Assembly: GCF_020131355.1 (NCBI RefSeq)
Contig: NZ_JAHLEL010000053.1
Span: 307,833 to 371,832, forward strand
From: Pseudonocardia sp. ICBG1293
GTDB lineage: Bacteria; Actinomycetota; Actinomycetes; Mycobacteriales; Pseudonocardiaceae
Length of the DNA stretch: 64,000 nt
Direction of reading: 5' to 3'
Within the stretch, counting starts at the first letter, position 1. Every line of letters begins with the position of its first letter. The notes beneath the pieces are model-generated. The model was not told the DNA's origin, made no database searches, and saw only the letters and a list, made by a program, of their open reading frames with translations. Positions 48,517-56,380 of this stretch are shown here, one piece after another. The translations under genes were made by a program, and so were the position numbers.

Positions 48517-48547
48517 CACTTGCTGACAAGTGGCAGTGAGTGCCACT
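48517..48547. promoter_or_regulatory. Two overlapping palindromes, putative TetR operators
   Basis: CACTTG-CTGA-CAAGTG (48517-48532) and AGTGGCA-GTGAG-TGCCACT (48529-48547) share four bases. Between the TetR gene and the oxidoreductase, they overlap a possible plus-strand promoter, CTGACA (48523-48528) with an 18-base spacer and TTTATC (48547-48552). Transcription would then begin almost at the ATG at 48557, giving a leaderless message. Confidence 0.6.
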
Positions 48548-48556
48548 TTATCGGGT

Positions 48557-49524
48557 ATGGATGCTCTCGTCGTCGACCACGCCGACCCCGGCCTGCTCCG
48601 CCACGCCCGGGTACCCGACCCCCGCCCCGCACCGCACCGCACGAGGCACTCGTCCGCGTCACCGCGGCCTCGGTGAACCCCGGCGAGGTCCGGGCGCTCG
48701 CCGAGGCACCGGCCGGCTCGGTACACGGCTGGGAGGCCGCCGGGACGGTCGAGACCCCGGCCGCCGACGGCAGCGGGCCCGCCGCCGGGGCGGTCGTGGT
48801 GACCCTCGGGACGGGTGGCGGCTGGGCGGAGCTGCGCGCGGTGCCGACCGCGCTGCTCGGCACGGTGCGCGTCGAGGACCCGGCACCCGGTGGGGCACCG
48901 GACCACGCCGCACTCGCGACCCTGCCGATCGCCGGGGCGTCGGCGCTGCGGGCGCTGCGGGACTCCGGGCCGCTGCTCGGCCGCCGGGTGCTCGTCACCG
49001 GTGCCACCGGCGGGGTGGGCCGGTTCGCGGTGCAGCTCGCCGCGCTCGGCGGGGCCGAGGTCCTCGCCACCGCCCGCGACGCCGCCGCGGCCGACACGCT
49101 GCGCCGGCTCGGCGCGACCGCCGTGCTGACCCGTCCGTCCGAGCTCGACGCCCCGGTCGACGCCGTCCTCGACACCGTCGGCGGGCCGGTCCTGGTCGAG
49201 GCGTTCGCTGCGCTCGGCAGCGACGGCACGCTGGTGTCGGTGGGCCGGGCGTCCGGCCGCGACGCGGTGCTCCCCGCCGACGCGCTGCTCGGCGACGGGT
49301 CGCGGCACGGCCGCTCGATCCGGACGTTCTTCCTGCTCGACGGCCGCCCCGGCCTCGACCGCGACCTGAGCCGGCTGGCGGCGTTGCTGGTCCGGGGCGG
49401 GCTGCGGGCCGCCGTCGACCGGGTCGTGACCTTCGCCGAGGCGCCGGCGGCGCTCGCCGGGCGACGGCCCGGCAAGCTCGTCCTGCTGCCGCACGGCCCG
49501 GGCGGGCCAAGCCTGGCCCGATGA
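48557..49524 (+). pseudogene. Quinone oxidoreductase / zinc-type dehydrogenase, disrupted by a 5-base duplication
   Basis: The ATG frame gives MDALVVDHADPGLLRHARVPD, a normal QOR N-terminus, but the rest (LVRVTAASVNPGEVR, GATGGVGRFAVQLAALGG and on to GKLVLLPHG) lies in another frame. The break coincides with a perfect tandem duplication of CACCG (48630-48639). Removing one copy restores one 320-aa reading frame, the normal family size. So this is either a recent slippage mutation or a sequencing error. The protein would be an MDR-family oxidoreductase without zinc ligands. No good downstream start is seen. Confidence 0.8.
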
Positions 49525-49613
49525 TCGGGTGCACGCCCCGGACCACACCGGACACACTCGCCGCGACGCACCGGGCGACCCCTCGCCCGGCCCCATCCCG
49601 CGAGGAGGCGCTG

Positions 49614-50024
49614 ATGGCCGTGTTCGCCGACGAGGCCGAGGTCTACGAGTACCTGGGCGGGGTGTTCCGGATCGGCATGGCCGACCCGGACCTGGTCGCG
49701 AAGCTGCAGCCGTCGGGTGTCGTCCTGCGGATCACCTACACGAACCCGGACGCGGTGCTCACCGTGGACATGCCGAACTCGGAGATCCACACCGGCGCCG
49801 GGCAGGGTCCCGACCCGAACATCGAGCTGTTCATGTCCGCCGACACCGGCAACCGGTTCTGGCTGGGCAAGGTGATCCTGCCGGTCGCCATGGCCAAGGG
49901 CGACGTCCGCGCCAAGGGCCCGGTCTCGAAGGTCCTCAAACTGCTCCCCATCGCCAAGCAGCTCTTCGGGCCGTACCGGGCCAAGCTCGAGGCCGAGGGC
50001 CGCGACGACCTGCTCAAGGCCTGA
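49614..50024 (+). CDS. SCP2 sterol-binding-domain protein (second copy)
   Basis: 136-aa single SCP2-like domain, paralogue of 41073-41489 (both start with FADE.E.Y.Y.GG.F and share MAKG and P.S/T K residues). The ATG (49614) has GAGGAGG upstream. It follows the broken oxidoreductase by 89 bases and might be expressed with it. It may bind a fatty acyl or sterol-like ligand. No signal peptide. Confidence 0.82.
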   Translation: MAVFADEAEVYEYLGGVFRIGMADPDLVAKLQPSGVVLRITYTNPDAVLTVDMPNSEIHTGAGQGPDPNIELFMSADTGNRFWLGKVILPVAMAKGDVRAKGPVSKVLKLLPIAKQLFGPYRAKLEAEGRDDLLKA

Positions 50025-50116
50025 CCACGATCGGGTGAAGACCCCCGGCCGCCCGGCCCGTCCGTCGGTGTCCGGCGAGACTGGGGGCCGACCCCCACCC
50101 GACGGAGGCGCCGGCG

Positions 50117-50401
50117 ATGGACAACATCTGGCTGGACGTGCACGCCTGGCAACCGCTGCGGGGGGTGCTGCACCGGATGACCGAGATCGAGTGCGACACG
50201 CCCGACCCGCTGCCCCGCGACTTCGACGAGTGGCACGGCTGGGCGGAGGCCTGCCTGCTGGAGGTCGCGACGCGCGACGGCTGGCAGCACGGCCGCTACG
50301 CCTACACGATCCAGGAACGGGACGGGTCCGACCATCCGGTCCGGGAGATCGGCCGGGACGTCTGGGACTACGAGGAGCCGGCTCGCGAGCCCACCGGCTG
50401 A
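50117..50401 (+). CDS. Hypothetical protein
   Basis: 94-aa, acidic and Trp-rich (MDNIWLDVHAWQP; EWHGWAEACLLE; GWQHGRYAYTIQE). There is no signal peptide or membrane helix. GGAGG precedes the ATG by eight bases. I do not recognise the family. It lies between the second SCP2 gene and the racemase, all on the plus strand. Confidence 0.65.
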   Translation: MDNIWLDVHAWQPLRGVLHRMTEIECDTPDPLPRDFDEWHGWAEACLLEVATRDGWQHGRYAYTIQERDGSDHPVREIGRDVWDYEEPAREPTG

Positions 50402-50465
50402 ACACCGGCGCCGGGACCAGTGGTTACCGTCGCCGGGAACCGAACGCGCGACGAGGAGGTCCACG

Positions 50466-51566
50466 GTGACACGGGGCAAGGGTCCGCTGGCCGGACTGAA
50501 GGTGATCGAGCTGGCCGGGATCGGTCCGGGACCGCACGCGGCGATGATCCTGGGCGATCTCGGGGCGGACGTCGTCCGCATCGACCGGCCCTCGGGCGGA
50601 CTGGCACTCGGCTCCGCGTCGGTGCCCGACCCGACGGTCCGCGGTCGCCGTACGGTCACCGCGGACCTGAAGGACCCGGCGGGCAGGGAGACCGTGCTGC
50701 GGCTGGTCGAGTCGGCCGACGTGCTCCTGGAGGGCTACCGGCCCGGTGTCACCGAGCGCCTCGGCGTCGGGCCCGAGGACTGCCACGCGCGCAACCCGCG
50801 CCTGGTCTACGGCCGGATGACCGGCTGGGGCCAGGACGGCCCGATGGCCCCGCGCGCCGGACACGATCTGAACTACATCTCGCTGACCGGTGCGCTGCAC
50901 GCGATCGGCCGGGCCGGGGAACGTCCGGTCCCCCCGCTGAACCTGGTGGGCGACTTCGGGGGCGGCTCGATGCTGCTCGTCGTCGGCCTGCTCGCCGCGC
51001 TCTGGGAGGCGAGGTCGTCCGGGCAGGGGCAGGTCGTCGACGCCGCCATGGTCGACGGCGTCAGCGTGCTCAACCAGATGTTCTGGGGCTTCCTGGCCCA
51101 GAACGCCTGGGTCGACGAGCGCGACGCGAACCTGCTCGACGGGCACGCCCCGTTCTACGACACCTACACCTGTGCCGACGGCGGGCACATGGCCGTCGGG
51201 GCGCTGGAGCCGCAGTTCTACACCCAGCTCCTCACCGGGCTCGGCCTGACCGCCGACGAGCTCGGCCCGCAGTACGACCGCGCAGGCTGGCCCGCCATGC
51301 GGACCCGGTTCACCGAGGTGTTCGCCTCCCGGCCCCGCGACGAGTGGGCCGCGGTCTTCGAGGGCACCGACGCCTGCACCACCCCGGTGTTGTCGTTCGC
51401 CGAGGCCCGGGAGAACGCGCACCTGACCGCGCGCGGCACCATCGTCACCTCCGACGGCGTCCCCCAGGCCGCGCCGGCCCCGCGGTTCTCCCGGACCGTC
51501 ACCGAGACCGCCGGGCGCGGCAGCGGCCCGGAGGACGTCGAGGACGTCCTGCGCGACTGGGCCTGA
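50466..51566 (+). CDS. mcr: Alpha-methylacyl-CoA racemase (CaiB/BaiF family III CoA-transferase fold)
   Basis: 366 aa, very like M. tuberculosis MCR in sequence as I recall it. The catalytic residues match by spacing: H133, D163 and E248 correspond to H126, D156 and E241. Motifs PGPHAAMILGDLGADVVRIDRP, GHDLNYISLTGALHAIG and LVGDFGGGS are intact. The enzyme interconverts (2R)- and (2S)-2-methylacyl-CoA so that methyl-branched and cholesterol side-chain acids can enter beta-oxidation. The GTG at 50466 follows GAGGAGG. It fits the lipid-catabolism theme of the island. Confidence 0.93.
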   Translation: MTRGKGPLAGLKVIELAGIGPGPHAAMILGDLGADVVRIDRPSGGLALGSASVPDPTVRGRRTVTADLKDPAGRETVLRLVESADVLLEGYRPGVTERLGVGPEDCHARNPRLVYGRMTGWGQDGPMAPRAGHDLNYISLTGALHAIGRAGERPVPPLNLVGDFGGGSMLLVVGLLAALWEARSSGQGQVVDAAMVDGVSVLNQMFWGFLAQNAWVDERDANLLDGHAPFYDTYTCADGGHMAVGALEPQFYTQLLTGLGLTADELGPQYDRAGWPAMRTRFTEVFASRPRDEWAAVFEGTDACTTPVLSFAEARENAHLTARGTIVTSDGVPQAAPAPRFSRTVTETAGRGSGPEDVEDVLRDWA

Positions 51567-51575
51567 CCCCACGCA

Positions 51576-51617
51576 CGACGACGCCCCCGGCTCCACAGGG
51601 AACCGGGGGCGTCGTCG
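51576..51617. terminator. Bidirectional terminator between racemase and rplA
   Basis: Perfect 15-bp inverted repeat (51576-51590 with 51603-51617) with a 12-base loop, between two convergent genes. Confidence 0.88.
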
Positions 51618-51638
51618 GTGCGGGCGCTGATCGGACGA

Positions 51639-52361
51639 TCAGTCGGTCTCCTCGTCCGCGACCAGCAGGTTGCGGGTGCGGTTCGGGTCCACCGGGATGC
51701 CCGGCCCGGTGGTGGTGGAGACGGTGATCTTCTTGATGTAGCGGCCCTTGGCGGCCGACGGCTTGAGCCGCAGGATCTCGTCGTAGGCGGCGCCGTAGTT
51801 CTCCACCAGCTTCTCGGCGTCGAACGAGGCCTTGCCGATGACGAGGTGCAGGTTGGCCTGCTTGTCGACCCGGAAGTTGACCTTGCCGCCCTTGATCTCG
51901 TTGATGGCCTTCGTGACGTCCGGCGTCACGGTGCCCGTCTTCGGGTTCGGCATCAGGCCACGCGGGCCGAGGATGCGGGCGATGCGGCCGACCTTGGCCA
52001 TCTGGTCCGGGGTCGCGATGGCGGCGTCGAAGTCGAGCCACCCGCCCTGGATCCGCTCGATGAGGTCCTCGGCGCCCACGGCGTCGGCGCCGGCGGCCTC
52101 GGCCTCGGCGGCCTTGTCGCCGGTGGCGAACACGATGACCCGGGCGGTCTTGCCGGTACCGTGCGGCAGGTTCACGGTGCCGCGGACCATCTGGTCCGCC
52201 TTGCGGGGGTCGACGCCCAGCCGCATCGCGACCTCGACGGTCGCGTCGGTGTTCTTGCTGGACGTGTCCTGGGCCAGCTTCGCCGCGGCGAGCGGCGAGT
52301 AGAGGCGGTCCGCGTCGATCTTCGCGGCGGCCTCACGGTAGGCCTTGCTGCGCTGTGCCAT
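51639..52361 (-). CDS. rplA: 50S ribosomal protein L1
   Basis: L1 (240 aa), stalk protein at the E site and in many bacteria a repressor of its own operon. Signatures GTGKTARVIVFATG, IARILGPRGLMPNPKTGTV and the C-terminal TTGPGIPVDPN are present. It is the last gene of the secE-nusG-rplK-rplA cluster, 83 bases after rplK. Confidence 0.97.
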   Translation of the reverse strand: MAQRSKAYREAAAKIDADRLYSPLAAAKLAQDTSSKNTDATVEVAMRLGVDPRKADQMVRGTVNLPHGTGKTARVIVFATGDKAAEAEAAGADAVGAEDLIERIQGGWLDFDAAIATPDQMAKVGRIARILGPRGLMPNPKTGTVTPDVTKAINEIKGGKVNFRVDKQANLHLVIGKASFDAEKLVENYGAAYDEILRLKPSAAKGRYIKKITVSTTTGPGIPVDPNRTRNLLVADEETD

Positions 52362-52444
52362 CTGTCCTCGTCTCCTCGGAGGTCAGGTCGTGGTAGGAGC
52401 CGCGCCCGGCTCTCCCACGCGTACGGGTGGGGTGGGTGGCTCGC

Positions 52445-52879
52445 TCAGCCGTCGACCGTGATGCCCATCGACCGGGCGGTACCGGCGATGATCTTGGCGG
52501 CCTGGTCGAGGTCGTTCGCGTTCAGGTCGTTCATCTTGACCTGGGCGATCTCCCGGACCTGGTCCATGGTCACGGTGGCGACCTTGGTCTTGTGCGGCTC
52601 GCCGGAGCCCTTCTCGACACCGGCCGCCTTGAGCAGGAGCCGCGCCGCGGGCGGGGTCTTCAGCTCGAAGGAGAACGACCGGTCCTCGAAGACCGAGATC
52701 TCGACCGGCACGATGTTGCCGCGCTGGGCCTCGGTCGCCGCGTTGTAGGCCTTGCAGAACTCCATGATGTTGACGCCGTGCTGGCCCAGAGCGGGGCCGA
52801 CCGGCGGGGCGGGCGTCGCTGCGCCTGCCTGGATCTGGAGCTTGATGATCGCGGAGAGCTTCCGCTTCTTGGGGGGCAT
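52445..52879 (-). CDS. rplK: 50S ribosomal protein L11
   Basis: L11 (144 aa), part of the GTPase-associated centre and needed for RelA/stringent response activity. The Pro-rich N-terminal loop (AATPAPPVGPALGQHGVNIMEF) and the C-terminal rRNA-binding domain (AAKIIAGTARSMGITV) are intact. Confidence 0.97.
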   Translation of the reverse strand: MPPKKRKLSAIIKLQIQAGAATPAPPVGPALGQHGVNIMEFCKAYNAATEAQRGNIVPVEISVFEDRSFSFELKTPPAARLLLKAAGVEKGSGEPHKTKVATVTMDQVREIAQVKMNDLNANDLDQAAKIIAGTARSMGITVDG

Positions 52880-52950
52880 GTCCGTTCCTCAGTGATCGAT
52901 GTGCACGCCACGCGGCCCTGCCATGCCACGGACGTTCCTCACGGGTGCGC

Positions 52951-53889
52951 TCAGATCTTGGAGACCTGGTTGAACCCGAGCTCGACCGGGGTCTCCCGGC
53001 CGAAGATCGAGACCAGCACCTTGAGCTTCTGGGCGTCGACGTTGACCTCGGAGATGCTCGCGGGGAGCGTGGCGAACGGGCCGTCCATGACGGTGACCGA
53101 CTCGCCGACCTCGAAGTCGACCTCGATGGTGGGGGCGCCGGACGAGGCGGAGCCACCGGTGGACGCGGCCCTGCCGGCCTCGGCCTCCTTCTTGGGGGCC
53201 TCGACCTTCGGCAGCAGGAACTTCACGACCTCGTTGATGGTCAGCGGCGACGGCTTCGACGTCGCGCCGACGAACCCGGTGACGCCCGGCGTGTTCCGCA
53301 CCGCGCCCCAGGACTGGTCGTTGAGCTCCATCCGCACCAGGATGTAGCCGGGCAGCACCTTGCGCTGGACCTTCTTGCGCTGCCCGTTCTTGATCTCGGT
53401 GACCTCCTCGGTGGGCACCTCGACCTGGAAGATGTAGTCCTCGACGTCCAGGGTCTGCGCCCGGGTCTCGAGGTTGGACTTCACCTTGTTCTCGTAGCCC
53501 GCGTAGGAGTGGACGACGTACCAGTCGCCCGGGGCCCGGCGCAGTGCCGCGCGCAGCTCCTCCTCCGGGTCCACGTCCTCGGCGGGCTCCTCCGCGGCGG
53601 CGTCCGCCCCGTCGGTGTCCTCCGGGTCGGTGTCCTCGGCGTCGCCCGCGTCCTCGGCGGTCGGGACCGTCTCGCCCTCGCCGTCCAGCGTCTCCGCCTC
53701 GGCGCCGGGGGTGCTGTCGTCGTCGGCCTCGGTGTAGTCGCCGGAGACGGCGTCCTCACCGTGCGCCGCCTCGACGTCGGCGTCCTGGACGGCCTGCTCG
53801 GGCAGCGTCTCGTCGGCCGCGTTCTCGGCGACGGCGTCGATCGCGGCCTCGTCGGCCGCCTCGTCGTACGCCTTGCTGTCGGAGGTCAC
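52951..53889 (-). CDS. nusG: Transcription elongation/termination factor NusG
   Basis: 312 aa. The NGN domain begins near residue 120 (WYVVHSYAGYENKVKSNLETR) and a C-terminal KOW domain (FEVGESVTVMDGPFA) ends the protein. NusG links RNA polymerase to S10 or Rho. The first about 115 residues are an acidic, Asp/Glu/Ala-rich extension with no known fold, longer than in E. coli (181 aa total) and typical of actinobacteria. A second spacer (EAPKKEAEAGRAASTGGSASSG) separates NGN and KOW. Confidence 0.96.
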   Translation of the reverse strand: MTSDSKAYDEAADEAAIDAVAENAADETLPEQAVQDADVEAAHGEDAVSGDYTEADDDSTPGAEAETLDGEGETVPTAEDAGDAEDTDPEDTDGADAAAEEPAEDVDPEEELRAALRRAPGDWYVVHSYAGYENKVKSNLETRAQTLDVEDYIFQVEVPTEEVTEIKNGQRKKVQRKVLPGYILVRMELNDQSWGAVRNTPGVTGFVGATSKPSPLTINEVVKFLLPKVEAPKKEAEAGRAASTGGSASSGAPTIEVDFEVGESVTVMDGPFATLPASISEVNVDAQKLKVLVSIFGRETPVELGFNQVSKI

Positions 53890-53947
53890 GTCCTACTCGC
53901 TTCCATTGTTCGGTGTCGGTCGGAGCCGGTCGGTGTTCGAACCGGCG

Positions 53948-54295
53948 TCAGTTGCCGAACAGCAGGGCGACGCCCTCGGCGAACGCCGAGTCCAGCACGA
54001 ACACCAGCGCCACCATGATCGACACGAAGATCAGGACCGCGATGGTGTACTTCACCATCTGGCCGCGGTCGGGCCAGATGACCTTGCGGAGCTCGGCGAC
54101 GACCTCGCGCAGGAACCGGGCGAGCCGGGAGAACAGCGACAGCTTCTTCTCCTTCGTCGCCGCGGTGGCGCGGGTCGGGGTGGCGCGGCCCTTGCCGGGG
54201 GTGCTCGCGGGGCCGGAGGCCCGCCGCCCACGACGGTCGGCGGCGTTGCTCGGGCGCTCCCGCCCGGGCCGCTCCGACTCGTGCTCGTCGCTCAC
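53948..54295 (-). CDS. secE: Preprotein translocase subunit SecE
   Basis: 115-aa with one C-terminal membrane helix (TIAVLIFVSIMVALVFVLDSA) and the conserved amphipathic EVVAELRKVIWPDRGQM before it. SecE stabilises SecY in the export channel. The N-terminal 50 residues are polar and disordered in look. GTG start (54293-54295) with GGAGGG upstream. Located between tRNA-Trp and nusG as in other actinobacteria. Confidence 0.94.
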   Translation of the reverse strand: MSDEHESERPGRERPSNAADRRGRRASGPASTPGKGRATPTRATAATKEKKLSLFSRLARFLREVVAELRKVIWPDRGQMVKYTIAVLIFVSIMVALVFVLDSAFAEGVALLFGN

Positions 54296-54430
54296 GCGTG
54301 TCGCCCTCCGCACGTGGCGGGCGTCCGCCCGCCCTCGGTCACGTCCTCCGCTTCGGGAGGACCCTCGTCGCTTCGCCGTCCGTGCCGTCGGCCGCACCGC
54401 CGTGATCTCCGGCGTACTGCGGCGTCGTGG

Positions 54431-54503
<73 letters not shown>

Positions 54504-54612
54504 TTGCCCCGGTCCGCCACGTGGCGGCGGGGCGGACGCACAGGATCGTCCGGTGCGTCCGGCTGGAACGAGTGTACGCACCCGCTCCCGCGGGCCCGTA
54601 CGCCGGGTCGAC

Positions 54613-55062
54613 TCACGCCGGGAGGACGACCTCGGCACGGGCCCGGCCGAGCACCGTCTTCCCCTCGAAGGACGCCGTGAGATCGACGACGGCGATCCGC
54701 TCGCCGTCGTCCTCGCGCACCTGGGCGACGGTGCCGGAGAGTTCGACGGTGGCGCCGGCGTCGTCGTCCGGGACGACGACGGGCCGGGTGAAGCGGGTGC
54801 CGTAGCTGCGGATCGCGGCCGGGTCACCGGTCCACGCGGTCAGCACCCGGCCGGCGAGGGCCATCGAGAGCATCCCGTGCGCGATCACACCGGGGAGTCC
54901 GGCCACCGAGGCGACGCGGTCGCTCCAGTGGATCGGGTTGAGGTCACCGGAGGCACCGGCGTAGCGCACCAGGTCGGCCCGGGTGACCTGCACCGTCAGC
55001 AACGGCAGGGGGTCGCCCTTCGCGCAGGCCGCGGCGGCCCGCGGGGTCAGCGGAGCACTCAC
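54613..55062 (-). CDS. hadB: MaoC-type (3R)-hydroxyacyl-ACP/CoA dehydratase, HadB-like
   Basis: 149-aa hot-dog-fold hydratase. The (R)-hydratase motif YAGASGDLNPIH with D40 and H45 is complete, so this is the catalytic subunit. GTG start overlaps the HadA-like stop by four bases. In M. tuberculosis HadA and HadB lie at the same place (rpmG2-hadA-hadB-hadC-trpT) and serve mycolic acid FAS-II. HadC is absent here. If the host lacks mycolates, as is usual in Pseudonocardia, the pair must act on other acyl chains. Confidence 0.88.
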   Translation of the reverse strand: MSAPLTPRAAAACAKGDPLPLLTVQVTRADLVRYAGASGDLNPIHWSDRVASVAGLPGVIAHGMLSMALAGRVLTAWTGDPAAIRSYGTRFTRPVVVPDDDAGATVELSGTVAQVREDDGERIAVVDLTASFEGKTVLGRARAEVVLPA

Positions 55063-55526
55063 GCGTCCCCCTCGGTGCCGGCGTCCTCGCCGGCGGGGCT
55101 GACCAGCATCGAGTGCGTGGTCGCCACCGGGAGGCCCGCCGCGTCGGCGACCTCGCAGCGCAGGGTCAGCATGTGGTTGCCGGCCCGGGTGCGCAGCTGG
55201 TCGACGTGCAGCACCGTGGTGAGTTCGTCGCCGGCCACCACCGGCCGGTGGAACGTGATCCGCTGGTCGCCGTGGACCATGCGGGTGTAGTCCCAGCCGA
55301 ACGCGGGCTCCCGCAGGAAGCCCTCGATGACCGGCATCGTGAAGCAGGTCGGGAACGTCGGCGGGGCCACCAGGTCGGCGTGGCCCGCGGCACGCGCCGC
55401 GTCCACGTCGCGGAACAGCGGATCGCCGTCACCGATGGCGACGGCGAACTCGCGGATCTTCTCGCGACCGACCTGGTACGGCCCGACCGGGTCCGAGCTG
55501 TGCCCGACCCAGGACTGGTCGACCAC
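55059..55526 (-). CDS. hadA: MaoC-like dehydratase, FAS1-type N-terminal domain, HadA-like
   Basis: 155-aa hot-dog-fold protein lacking the (R)-hydratase catalytic motif, so it is the substrate-binding partner. Features: KIREFAVAIGDGDPLFRD, VAPPTFPTCF and RITFHRPVVAGDELTT. GTG start at 55524-55526. Placed 26 bases after rpmG and overlapping the HadB-like gene, so the two would form a heterodimer. Confidence 0.88.
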   Translation of the reverse strand: MVDQSWVGHSSDPVGPYQVGREKIREFAVAIGDGDPLFRDVDAARAAGHADLVAPPTFPTCFTMPVIEGFLREPAFGWDYTRMVHGDQRITFHRPVVAGDELTTVLHVDQLRTRAGNHMLTLRCEVADAAGLPVATTHSMLVSPAGEDAGTEGDA

Positions 55527-55552
55527 CGTCAGCTCCGGGACTCGCTACGCGC

Positions 55553-55720
55553 TCAGCGGGTCTCGCGGTGCGCCCGGTGGGTGCCGCAGTTCCGGCAGAA
55601 CTTCTTGATCTCGAGCCGGTCGGGGTCGTTCCGCCGGTTCTTCTTGGTGATGTAGTTGCGGTGCTTGCACTCCTCACAGGCCAGAGTGATCTTCGGCCGC
55701 ACGTCCGTGGCCTTGGCCAT
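55553..55720 (-). CDS. rpmG: 50S ribosomal protein L33, zinc-binding (C+)
   Basis: 55-aa L33 with CEEC (residues 15-18) and CRNC (42-45), the zinc-binding form. It heads the rpmG-hadA-hadB cluster after tRNA-Met. A cysteine-free partner is 1.1 kb away at 56862-57029. Confidence 0.96.
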   Translation of the reverse strand: MAKATDVRPKITLACEECKHRNYITKKNRRNDPDRLEIKKFCRNCGTHRAHRETR

Positions 55721-55765
55721 CGCGGGTGCCTCCCAGCATGTCTCGTGAATGATGCGCCAACGTGG

Positions 55766-55838
55766 TGACGATGGCCGGACTTGAACCGGCGACACAGCGA
55801 TTATGAGCCGCTTGCTCTACCAACTGAGCTACACCGTC
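55766..55838 (-). tRNA. metT: tRNA-Met (CAT anticodon, elongator type)
   Basis: 73 bases on the minus strand: acceptor GACGGTG with CATCGTC, D arm beginning GCTC, anticodon loop CTCATAA, T arm TTCAAGT, discriminator A. The 3' CCA is encoded at 55763-55765. It has a paired G1-C72 and no GGG/CCC anticodon stem, so it is not the initiator. A CAT anticodon could also be tRNA-Ile2; synteny with the mycobacterial metT favours Met. Confidence 0.9.
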
Positions 55839-55878
55839 ATGCAAGAAGCCCCGCCGCATGCGACGAGGCCCCTTGTAG

Positions 55879-55951
55879 AGCCCCCTTACGGAATCGAACC
55901 GTAGACCTTCTCCTTACCATGGAGACGCTCTGCCGACTGAGCTAAGGGGGC
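55879..55951 (-). tRNA. thrT: tRNA-Thr (GGT anticodon)
   Basis: 73 bases on the minus strand: acceptor GCCCCCT with AGGGGGC, D arm GCTC, anticodon stem TCTCC/GGAGA with loop ATGGTAA, T arm TTCGATT, discriminator T. CCA is not encoded. It lies 40 bases before tRNA-Met. Confidence 0.97.
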
Positions 55952-56074
55952 GGCAGCACCGGTGGCCTGCGGGCCCGAAGGCCCCACTCTCACCGACGGG
56001 AAGAACTTTACACCGGGGTTCCGGGCCCCCGGACGGGGGGTCCCGGAACCCGGTACCCGCAGGTCAGCCGGTGT

Positions 56075-56380
56075 TCACCAGCTCGACTTGCGCACACCCG
56101 GCAGCGCGCCGTCGTGCGCCAGCTCGCGCAGCCGCACCCGCGAGACCCCGAACTTGCGCAGGTGTCCGCGCGGGCGCCCGTCGACGGAGTCGCGGTTGCG
56201 GACGCGGGTGGCGCTGGCGTCGCGCGGCTGGCGGCGCAGCTCGGCGACCGCGGCGGCCCGCTCCGGCTCCGGCGTCGACGGGCGGGCGATGAGCGCCTTG
56301 AGCTCGGCCCGCCGCTCGGCGTAGCGGGCGACGATCTCCTTCCGCCGCTCGTTCTTCGCGATCTGCCCGGTCGTGGCCAT
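56075..56380 (-). CDS. rpsN: 30S ribosomal protein S14, zinc-independent (C-) paralogue
   Basis: 101-aa long-form S14 without any cysteine (C-terminus LRKFGVSRVRLRELAHDGALPGVRKSSW, parallel to the zinc form). It replaces the zinc-ribbon S14 (1147-1332) when zinc is scarce. Its ATG overlaps the rpmB stop (TGATG). Last gene of the C- operon transcribed leftward from the Zur-box region. Confidence 0.94.
   Translation of the reverse strand: MATTGQIAKNERRKEIVARYAERRAELKALIARPSTPEPERAAAVAELRRQPRDASATRVRNRDSVDGRPRGHLRKFGVSRVRLRELAHDGALPGVRKSSW

Noticed and set aside
55766..55838. tRNA-fMet (initiator)
   Set aside because: Positions 1 and 72 pair and the anticodon stem lacks three G-C pairs, so it is an elongator tRNA with CAT.
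55839..55878. Terminator between tRNA-Thr and tRNA-Met
   Set aside because: The candidate GC-rich repeat has several mismatches; too weak to call.
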